Source: an uncultured Clostridia bacterium
GTDB lineage: Bacteria; Bacillota; Clostridia; Christensenellales; UBA1242
NCBI GenBank assembly: GCA_946615295.1
Contig: CAMOHL010000020.1
Location: forward strand, 1 to 9,527
DNA: 9,527 nucleotides
Reading direction: 5' to 3'
Part shown: one piece after another, positions 1-5,710 of the stretch
Position numbering within the stretch: position 1 is the first letter of the stretch
Layout: each line of letters starts with the position of its first letter
Notes under the pieces: model-generated
The model's database searches: none
What the model was told of the DNA's origin: nothing
What the model saw: only the letters and a program-made list of their open reading frames with translations
Position numbers and translations under genes: made by a program

Positions 1-727
1 CTCCACATCTTGTTCCCATAATAAGACCTTCAAGTGGTGTGAAACCCATTGATGTATCAATGCACTTTCCATTTTTTATTGCTGTGATACTGCTACCATT
101 TCCAATATGGCAAGTGATGAGTTTTGAATTGTTGAAATCAAGACCAGCATATTCTGCAAGTTTTTGGCCAACAAACTTGTGGCTTGTGCCATGTGCTCCA
201 TATCTTCTAACAGCATAATCACGATAGTATTTCATAGGAATACCATATGTGTAAGCATAATTTGGCATTGTGCTGTGGAAAGCTGTGTCAAATACTGTAA
301 CATTTGGAATTTGTGGTGCTATTTTCATACAACCAATAATACCATCTGTGTTTGGAATTGCATGAACTGGTGCTAAATCAACAAGTCCTCTCAAATCTTC
401 AATAACTTTTTCATTTACAAGAGTTGGCTTTGTGTATTCAGAACCACCATGAACAACTCTATGACCTATTGCATCAATTTCTGTGATATCTTTGATAACT
501 CCCAACTTTTCATCAGTCAAAGTTTCCAAAATAAGTTTGATTGCTTCAGAATGATTTGACAATTCTCTTTCGAGCACTGTTTGCTCTCCATTTGCTTTAT
601 GCTTTAAAAAACTGCCATCAAGTCCAATTCTTTCAGCATTACCTTTTGCAATAACATTTTCTGTATCCATATCAAAAAGTTGATACTTCAAACTACTACT
701 TCCTGCATTAACAACTAATACTTTCAT
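1..727 (-). CDS. ackA: Acetate kinase, N-terminal 242 residues (3' end beyond window)
   Basis: Cytoplasmic enzyme that interconverts acetyl phosphate + ADP with acetate + ATP, the last step of the Pta-AckA fermentation route. The start MKVLVVNAGSSSLKYQLFD is the classic acetokinase phosphate-binding motif. Family landmarks follow in order: N7, S10 and S12, R90 in GHRVVHGG, H122 in LAPVH, D147 in VFDTAFH, H179 in RRYGAHGTSH, N210 in CHIGNGSS, and R240 in MGTRCG. The family is about 400 residues long, so roughly 160 C-terminal residues lie off the left edge. The ATG at 727 has a strong Shine-Dalgarno TAAGGAG (734-740) six bases upstream. One oddity: the loop after the active-site histidine reads HAIPN, where most acetate kinases have HNPAN. 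The gene follows the patatin gene in the same direction but is separated from it by a terminator. Family assignment is very secure. Confidence 0.97.
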   Translation of the reverse strand, partial: MKVLVVNAGSSSLKYQLFDMDTENVIAKGNAERIGLDGSFLKHKANGEQTVLERELSNHSEAIKLILETLTDEKLGVIKDITEIDAIGHRVVHGGSEYTKPTLVNEKVIEDLRGLVDLAPVHAIPNTDGIIGCMKIAPQIPNVTVFDTAFHSTMPNYAYTYGIPMKYYRDYAVRRYGAHGTSHKFVGQKLAEYAGLDFNNSKLITCHIGNGSSITAIKNGKCIDTSMGFTPLEGLIMGTRCG

Positions 728-764
728 TTTTTTCTCCTTATATCTAAAAAATGTTTACCCTTTT

Positions 765-793
765 ATTATGGCAAAAAAAACAGCAAAAGTAAA
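765..793 (-). promoter_or_regulatory. Candidate sigma-A promoter for ackA, overlapping the upstream terminator
   Basis: On the minus strand, TTTACT (793-788, 4 of 6 to TTGACA) is followed after exactly 17 bases by CATAAT (770-765, 5 of 6 to TATAAT). This predicts a transcript start near 758 and a leader of about 30 bases that keeps the AAGGAG site. The -35 box lies in the loop and descending arm of the patatin terminator, and the T-tract forms the spacer. AT-rich sequence gives chance matches, so this is only moderately supported. Confidence 0.4.
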
Positions 794-804
794 GCACTTT
801 TGCT
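773..804 (-). terminator. Rho-independent terminator of the patatin gene
   Basis: Perfect 9-bp stem, AGCAAAAGT (782-790) with ACTTTTGCT (796-804), and a 5-base loop. Read on the minus strand it is followed after one base by a run of eight T (780-773). It lies 30 bases past the patatin stop codon, so it should separate patatin from ackA transcription. Confidence 0.85.
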
Positions 805-833
805 CTAAATTTAAGTTTTTATGAAATACAATT

Positions 834-1628
834 TTATTTCATATTCAAATCACTTTTTATTTTAACAATCATATTTTCAGTTGCAATCTCACCCATATTG
901 ATAATATCCAAAATTCCCTCGTGAGTTCTTTCCGTAAAGCCATATTTTGAATTTTCAACAACAATTTTTGTGTCTGCAAAATTCTTTTTTGCCTTTTCGT
1001 ATTCGTGTTGAACAATATTGAAACTTGTCATCAAAATATCCAATGTGTTATTCATATCTTTAATTAAATAGTTGTCGCCAATACAATCGACACTTATGAT
1101 ATAATCTGCACCCATCTTTTTTGCTATGTCTGTTGGAATGTTGTTTATTACTCCACCATCAGTCAAAAGCATATCGTTATATTTTATTGCAGTAAACACT
1201 CCTGGAACAGAAGAACTTGCCCTCACTGCAATAGAAAGTTTTCCACTATCAAAAATAAACTCTTTTCCTGTTTTCAAATCACAGGCATTGCAAGCAAACT
1301 TTGTTTTAAAATCTTCTATGTTCGCCTTGTTTGTGAGTTTATCAATATAATTTAAAAATTTTCTACCAACAACCACACCATTCTTTAACATACCAAATAC
1401 ATTTACATCAACAATTTCTCTATATTCAAATTTCTTTGCAGTGTTTTCCATTTCTTCAACTGTCATTCCAAAAGAATACAATCCACCAATAACACTACCC
1501 ATACTTGTTCCAACAACTATATCGGGTTTTATGCCATTTTTTTCCAAAACTTTTATTGCTCCAATGTGAGCAAATCCCTTGCTTGCTCCGCCACCTAAAA
1601 CAAGTCCAATCTTTTTGCCATTTATCAT
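834..1628 (-). CDS. Patatin-like phospholipase family protein (RssA/YlbK type)
   Basis: Predicted serine acyl hydrolase of 264 residues with a Ser-Asp dyad. The oxyanion-hole glycine loop GGGASKG is at 12-18, the nucleophile elbow GTSMG at 40-44 (Ser42), and the dyad aspartate in TDGGVINNIP at 156-165 (Asp157). All catalytic elements are intact, and the length fits bacterial YlbK/RssA-type proteins. There is no signal peptide or membrane segment, so it should be cytosolic or peripheral to the membrane. The physiological substrate is unknown for this family. I place the start at ATG 1628 because GGAG (1638-1641) sits nine bases upstream; the in-frame TTG at 1643 would overlap that site. It is divergent from the ylbJ-like gene with only 30 bases between start codons. 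In Bacillus subtilis ylbK, a patatin gene, adjoins ylbJ, so this is a plausible ylbK counterpart. It ends in a clear terminator. Confidence 0.93.
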   Translation of the reverse strand: MINGKKIGLVLGGGASKGFAHIGAIKVLEKNGIKPDIVVGTSMGSVIGGLYSFGMTVEEMENTAKKFEYREIVDVNVFGMLKNGVVVGRKFLNYIDKLTNKANIEDFKTKFACNACDLKTGKEFIFDSGKLSIAVRASSSVPGVFTAIKYNDMLLTDGGVINNIPTDIAKKMGADYIISVDCIGDNYLIKDMNNTLDILMTSFNIVQHEYEKAKKNFADTKIVVENSKYGFTERTHEGILDIINMGEIATENMIVKIKSDLNMK

Positions 1629-1653
1629 ATTTTTAATCTCCAAATCATAAAAT
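1625..1653 (+). promoter_or_regulatory. SigE-like (mother-cell sporulation) promoter motif ahead of ylbJ
   Basis: TCATATT (1625-1631) matches the Bacillus SigE -35 consensus KMATATT in full. CATAAAAT (1646-1653) matches the -10 consensus CATACAnT at seven of the eight positions, counting the degenerate position as matched, and the spacing is 14 bases. It faces the ylbJ-like gene, which is SigE-controlled in B. subtilis. The predicted transcript start falls at about 1659-1661, on the ylbJ start codon, implying leaderless translation or a start further in. The -35 element overlaps the ATG of the divergent patatin gene. The motif is AT-rich, so chance is possible. Confidence 0.45.
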
Positions 1654-1658
1654 TTTTT

Positions 1659-2696
1659 ATGTTAAACACATCAAAAAATATCACTATTAGTTTGTTCAAA
1701 AGGCAAAATAATATCAAAAAAACAAGTGGCAAAAAAAATGCTATAATCAGTATTGTTATAATTATTATTATTGCAATGATAGTAATAAAACCTAATCTCT
1801 GCATAAATTCAATATATAGCGGACTAGCTGTATGGGCAAAGTCAGTTTTGCCAAGTTTATTCCCTTTTATGTTCTTTACAAAACTGCTTACAAACTATGG
1901 ATTTATATCAAAAATAACTGCAAAAAGTTACAAAGCGACAAAGCTTTTGTTTAATGCACCAAAAATTTCAAGTTACATCTTTTTGATGAGCATTATAAGT
2001 GGATATCCAGTTGGAGCAAAACTTATCAGCGAATATCACAAAATGGGATATATATCAACAAAACAGGCAAACAAACTTTCAACATTTTGTTCAACAAGCG
2101 GTCCACTATTTATCATAGGCTCGGTTGGAACTGCCATGTTTGGCAATGTAAAAATTGGTTACATAATGCTGATTTCACATATATTGGGTGCTGTTTTTAA
2201 CGGAATTTTATTTAGAAAGTTTTTTATTGACAAAACCGAAACAAATTTCAAAAATGATACTGAAACACAAAACTCTCTTCAAAATTCTATGAAAGATAGC
2301 ATTTTGTCAGTTTTGCTTGTTGGAGGTTTTATTGCAGTTGCTTTTTTGGTTATTGATTTGTTGAATGAAACAGGAATTTTATCGCCAATAAATTATATCC
2401 TAAACAAACTTTTTGGTATGTTTGGACTTGAAGGTGTTGGCTTTGCATTTACAAACGGACTTTTGGAAGTCAGCAAAGGTTGCTTGACAATATCTAGTCT
2501 TGATATTTCTTTGACTGCAAAAGCTGTGATTGGAAGTTTTTTGATTGGATTCGGTGGAATTTCTATCCTTTTGCAAGCCATAACATTTTTGACAGGTGCA
2601 AATGTAAACTTGAAATTTTACACAATACAAAAAATAACTCATGGCATTTTTAGTGCAATAATTTGCTTGTTTATATGTTTACTTTTTGGAGTTTAA
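1659..2696 (+). CDS. ylbJ: YlbJ/SpoVV-like sporulation integral membrane protein
   Basis: Polytopic inner-membrane protein of 345 residues. In B. subtilis YlbJ (SpoVV) is made in the mother cell under SigE and is needed for dipicolinic acid to reach the forespore; it resembles nucleoside-transporter GATE-domain proteins. Recognisable blocks are WAKSVLPSLFPF (59-70), SGYPVGAK (114-121), CSTSGPLFIIGSVG (144-157), GLLEVSKG (267-274) and GFGGISILLQ (297-306). Hydrophobic segments lie near 28-45, 52-77, 103-120, 147-163, 166-186, 214-235, 250-268, 287-310 and 327-344. A lysine-rich 27-residue tail precedes the first. The ATG at 1659 has no Shine-Dalgarno and sits where a SigE-like promoter would initiate, so the message may be leaderless; an in-frame TTG at 1692 also lacks a site. 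It is the only plus-strand gene here, divergent from patatin and convergent with transketolase. Family call is strong; a working spore pathway in this organism is inferred. Confidence 0.9.
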   Translation: MLNTSKNITISLFKRQNNIKKTSGKKNAIISIVIIIIIAMIVIKPNLCINSIYSGLAVWAKSVLPSLFPFMFFTKLLTNYGFISKITAKSYKATKLLFNAPKISSYIFLMSIISGYPVGAKLISEYHKMGYISTKQANKLSTFCSTSGPLFIIGSVGTAMFGNVKIGYIMLISHILGAVFNGILFRKFFIDKTETNFKNDTETQNSLQNSMKDSILSVLLVGGFIAVAFLVIDLLNETGILSPINYILNKLFGMFGLEGVGFAFTNGLLEVSKGCLTISSLDISLTAKAVIGSFLIGFGGISILLQAITFLTGANVNLKFYTIQKITHGIFSAIICLFICLLFGV

Positions 2697-2783
2697 CAAC
2701 ATTTTAACAAATCAAAACTTTTCATATTTTGAATAAAAAATCTAAAAGTTTAAAAAAAATATCATTATTTTTATTTTTTTTGA

Positions 2784-2812
2784 ATAATTTTATCTAAAAG
2801 GGATAAAATTAT
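2784..2812. repeat. 11-bp perfect inverted repeat, 7-base loop
   Basis: ATAATTTTATC (2784-2794) and GATAAAATTAT (2802-2812) are exact reverse complements around TAAAAGG. No T-tract follows on either strand, so it is not a standard intrinsic terminator. It could be a 3'-UTR structure of the ylbJ transcript, an operator, or part of a small RNA. A second, weaker hairpin (AGCATA/TATGCT, 2831-2848) follows. Confidence 0.5.
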
Positions 2813-2894
2813 ATTGTATTTAGCAATAATAGCATAAATCAATATGCTGATGAAATTTGAAAAACAGTTTCTATATTTTTGTTAAATACTAGAG

Positions 2895-2940
2895 AAAAAC
2901 TCATTTTAGTCAGTGACCAAAATGAGTTTTTTCTTTTTTT
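2895..2940 (+). terminator. Strong terminator after ylbJ, possibly bidirectional
   Basis: Perfect 13-bp stem AAAAACTCATTTT (2895-2907) with AAAATGAGTTTTT (2919-2931) around an 11-base loop. On the plus strand it runs into TTTTTT, a C, then seven T. On the minus strand the ascending arm gives only five T, so termination of tkt from the other side is plausible but weaker. It lies about 200 bases beyond the ylbJ stop codon and about 130 beyond the tkt stop, as expected between convergent genes. Confidence 0.85.
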
Positions 2941-3064
2941 ATTTTATACTACTATTTTTTTTACATTATGAATGAATCTTTTTTTATAATAATTTACATC
3001 AAAAACAATGATTTGTTCTTTTAAATAGTTATATTTAGTTTTGTATTTCAAATAAATTTTTGTT

Positions 3065-5047
3065 TTACATCTGTTTATTTTTTTGACTATGCCATTTCAA
3101 AATCTTTTTTGCAAGTGAGTTTGCATCAAATTTCATAAACTTTTCAACCTCAGCAGGACTACCACTTGCACCAAAATTGTTCAATCCCAAAACCAAATCA
3201 GCTCTGCCAGCAAATCTATACCAAGTTTGTTCATTGCTAGCTTCTACAAAAACTTTTGGCAAATCTTTTAATACATTGTTTTTGTATTTTGTTGTTTTTT
3301 CTTCAAAAATAGAAATTGATGGAATACTTACAATTCTACATTCAATACCATTTGAATTTAGAATCTTCATAATTTTAAAGCATCTATCAACATCACTACC
3401 CGTTCCAATAAGTGTTATGTCTGCTGACTTATTTTCAAATATTGTGTAGCCACCATTTATGGCATCATCAACTTTGCTTTCAAAATATTCATACTTATCT
3501 TTTGAAACAAGCATAGAAACTGGTTTTTTGTTTTCCATTAACCAAATATATGTTGCCAAAATTTCACTTGCATTGTATGGTCTTGAAACAATTGTGTTTG
3601 GTATTAACCTGAGTGATGGCAACTGCTCAATTGGTTGATGAGTTGGACCGTCTTGACCTGCTGTTATGCTATCGTGTGAAAATATAGAAAAAACTCGCAA
3701 ATTCATAAGTGCTGACATTCTTATTGCTGGTTTGAGATAATCCATAAAGGACAAAAAGCAACTTTGATATGGCAAAAATCCACCAAAAAGTGCTATTCCA
3801 TTGCTTATGCCTGCCATCGAATGTTCTCTTATTCCATAATGAATATATCTTGAAAAGTAGTCATTTTTTGAAAAATAACTGTTTGATTCAATATATGCCT
3901 TTGTTGATGTTGCAACATCTGCACTTCCACCAATAAATGTTGGAACAAACTTTGCAACTTCCTGCATTATTTTATGGTTTAAATCTCTAGTTGCACCAAA
4001 TGAGTTATTGTCAAGTTTTTTAATCTTTTGAATTACATTCTCATAGTTAAAATCAAAAAGTTGTTTTAACTTTTTGTATTCCTTTGGATACTTTTCCTTA
4101 TATTTCAATTCAACATTTCTTTTGAATAATCTTTGTTTTGCATTGTTAGATTTTTCTTCAAAATGCTTTTTTACATCACTAGATAAATCAAAATTTGGTT
4201 TTGAAACATCTAACCTATTTTTTAAATTTTCAATTTGTTCTGCTGATAGTGGCAAGCCATGGACTTTTTCAGTTCCTTCCAAATCACTGCCAAATCCAAT
4301 AACTGTTGGCACTATCACTATTGATGGCTTTTTTGACTTTTTTGCCTTTGTTATTGCTGTTGTAATCTCTTTTGTGCTATTTCCATTTTTAACAGTAATA
4401 ACATCAAAATTGATTGCTTTAAATCTCAAAGCAACATCTTCTAGATTTGCAATGTCGAGATTTCCTTCTATTGTTATTTTGTTGTAGTCATAAATCAAAA
4501 CAAAATTGTTGAGATTTAGTGTTCCTGCCAAACTAAGTGCTTCATAAGATATGCCTTCCATAAGACAACCATCGCCAGACAAACAATATATTTTGCTATC
4601 AAAAAGTTTCAAATCTCTCTTGTTGAAAGTTGCCTCCATATTTTTTTCAGCAATCGCCATACCAACTGCATTTGCAATACCTTGACCTAATGGACCTGTG
4701 CTGTCATCAACTCCATCTGTTATATTTACTTCAGGATGTCCTGGGGTTTTGGAGTTAACTCTTCTAAAATTTTTCAAATCATCATTAGTCAAGTCAAAAC
4801 CCATTGCAAACAGAGTAGCATACAAAATTGAACTGCCATGACCTGCACTCAAAACAAATCTGTCTCTAAAAATATTTTTTGGGTCTTGTGCATCAACTGC
4901 CAAAATGTTTGAATACAAACTATAAAAAATTGGTGCTGAACCCAAAGCAATTCCAGGATGCCCAGAATTTGCTGTTGTAATCATTTCAGCACTCAAAACT
5001 CTCAATTCATTCACTGCTTTGTCTTCAATAAAATTCTTATTTGTCAT
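3065..5047 (-). CDS. tkt: Transketolase
   Basis: Thiamine diphosphate enzyme that moves two-carbon ketol units between sugar phosphates in the non-oxidative pentose phosphate pathway. It supplies ribose-5-phosphate and erythrose-4-phosphate. At 660 residues it is full family length and has all three domains. Landmarks are SGHPG (28-32), SAGHGS (67-72), GPLGQG (118-123), the ThDP/metal motif GDG (158-160) with Asn189, H263 in KVHGLP, catalytic Glu408 in GIREHSMAG, the transketolase signature GQDGPTHQPIEQLPSLR (464-480), and the C-terminal FGASGSPAEVEKF. A lysine-rich linker (about 290-350) joins the first two domains. The ATG at 5047 lies inside the end of the upstream gene (11-base overlap) with GGTG (5055-5058) seven bases before it. 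Translation is therefore probably coupled to that gene and driven from its promoter. Confidence 0.97.
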   Translation of the reverse strand: MTNKNFIEDKAVNELRVLSAEMITTANSGHPGIALGSAPIFYSLYSNILAVDAQDPKNIFRDRFVLSAGHGSSILYATLFAMGFDLTNDDLKNFRRVNSKTPGHPEVNITDGVDDSTGPLGQGIANAVGMAIAEKNMEATFNKRDLKLFDSKIYCLSGDGCLMEGISYEALSLAGTLNLNNFVLIYDYNKITIEGNLDIANLEDVALRFKAINFDVITVKNGNSTKEITTAITKAKKSKKPSIVIVPTVIGFGSDLEGTEKVHGLPLSAEQIENLKNRLDVSKPNFDLSSDVKKHFEEKSNNAKQRLFKRNVELKYKEKYPKEYKKLKQLFDFNYENVIQKIKKLDNNSFGATRDLNHKIMQEVAKFVPTFIGGSADVATSTKAYIESNSYFSKNDYFSRYIHYGIREHSMAGISNGIALFGGFLPYQSCFLSFMDYLKPAIRMSALMNLRVFSIFSHDSITAGQDGPTHQPIEQLPSLRLIPNTIVSRPYNASEILATYIWLMENKKPVSMLVSKDKYEYFESKVDDAINGGYTIFENKSADITLIGTGSDVDRCFKIMKILNSNGIECRIVSIPSISIFEEKTTKYKNNVLKDLPKVFVEASNEQTWYRFAGRADLVLGLNNFGASGSPAEVEKFMKFDANSLAKKILKWHSQKNKQM

Positions 5048-5525
5048 AATACTTCACCAACTCATTTTTTATTATAATCAAATCTTCATTCAAATTGCCA
5101 TTGCAATTACAAACAACATCTGCACTGCTCTTACAAAAATTGTCTTCTTCTTCAAAAGCAAGCAATGTATGTTTAAACTTTTCATCACTATTTTTGTCTT
5201 GTAATTCAAGAAAATCTTTTGTCAAGCCAATGTAAACAATAACTGCAGATTTTGCCAAGGTTTCCAAATTTTGATCTTGTGATAATAGTTCAAAGTTACC
5301 TGCAAACATTGTTGATTCATATTGTGTAAGGCCCTTTATTGTTTTTAACTTTTCCTTTTCAAAGTAATCTTGACCTGCATAATCCAACATATCGTCATTT
5401 ATTAAGTTATATTCTAAAATGTCATTGATATCCAAATAGAACATTTCTAACTCACTTGATAAATCCTTTGCAATTTGCCTAGCATATTGATTATTTAAAC
5501 ACAAAATCAAAATATTATTTTTCAC
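5037..5525 (-). CDS. Shikimate-kinase-like protein lacking the P-loop (putative pseudoenzyme)
   Basis: Small 162-residue protein whose fold pattern resembles shikimate kinase by eye. There is a first beta strand NILIL (4-8), a helix with AKDLSSELEMFYLDINDILE (19-38) matching the LA..L...F.D.D..IE pattern, and AGQDYFEKEKLKTIKGL (50-66) matching GE..FR..E...L. A strand VIVYIGL (95-101) matches the VVYL segment, and a final helix follows. The Walker A motif GxxGxGKS is absent; the site reads CLNNQYARQ. The substrate arginine of FR is Glu, and the GGG motif is replaced by FAGNFELL. ATP-dependent kinase activity is therefore unlikely. I chose GTG 5525 because AAGGG (5533-5537) sits seven bases upstream; the in-frame ATG at 5540 would add five residues but lacks such a site. 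Its end overlaps tkt by 11 bases, so the two form an operon. Fold assignment is inferred from pattern; function is unknown. Confidence 0.8.
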   Translation of the reverse strand: MKNNILILCLNNQYARQIAKDLSSELEMFYLDINDILEYNLINDDMLDYAGQDYFEKEKLKTIKGLTQYESTMFAGNFELLSQDQNLETLAKSAVIVYIGLTKDFLELQDKNSDEKFKHTLLAFEEEDNFCKSSADVVCNCNGNLNEDLIIIKNELVKYYDK

Positions 5526-5574
5526 TTTACCGCCCTTCATTTCTCATTTTTTGTATGTATTATTAGCTTATTTT

Positions 5575-5603
5575 ATCATATCAAACTTTTTAAATTATAG
5601 CAA
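5575..5603 (-). promoter_or_regulatory. Candidate promoter(s) of the kinase-like/tkt operon
   Basis: Two overlapping candidates read on the minus strand. One is an extended -10, TGCTATAAT (5602-5594), with a perfect TATAAT but a poor -35, giving a leader of about 60 bases. The other pairs TTGCTA (5603-5598, 4 of 6) with TATGAT (5580-5575, 5 of 6) at 17-base spacing, giving a leader of about 43 bases. Either could drive the two-gene operon. Confidence 0.5.
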
Positions 5604-5710
5604 CAAAAAACAATATACGAAAGAAATCGCATATCGCTTTTTTTTGTGTTTTTTGCATTTTTTTTGAAAAATTCTACAAATTTTGACATTTTTTTCAAAA
5701 TTATTGAATT

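Larger units (their letters stand above)
2697..3064. other. Gene-free AT-rich convergent intergenic region
   Basis: This 368-base stretch lies between the stops of the convergent ylbJ and tkt genes. It contains no credible coding region: the longest ATG-initiated reading frame I noticed (2844-2885, 13 codons plus stop) lacks a ribosome site. It holds an 11-bp inverted repeat (2784-2812), a 6-bp hairpin (2831-2848) and a strong terminator (2895-2940). The rest (2941-3064) is T-rich sequence in which I see nothing else. Confidence 0.7.

Noticed and set aside
164..376. 70-codon plus-strand frame
   Set aside because: Antisense to well-conserved ackA sequence and Cys/Ile-rich without a ribosome site; a shadow frame.
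1629..1643. TTG at 1643 as start of the first patatin
   Set aside because: It overlaps the GGAG that serves ATG 1628, and the conserved glycine motif begins soon after the ATG.
2844..2885. 13-codon frame in the ylbJ-tkt intergenic region
   Set aside because: Too short, no ribosome site, and within a run of hairpins; no reason to think it is translated.
4074..4487. 137-codon plus-strand frame
   Set aside because: Lies antisense within the transketolase gene, which has full motif support.
5625..5637. Repeated ATCGC separated by two bases
   Set aside because: Too short to be meaningful; not an inverted repeat or a terminator.
5640..5705. AT-only potential stem TTTTGAAAAA/TTTTTCAAAA as terminator for the MBL-fold gene
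   Set aside because: No GC in the stem apart from one pair, a long loop, and A instead of T follows on the minus strand.
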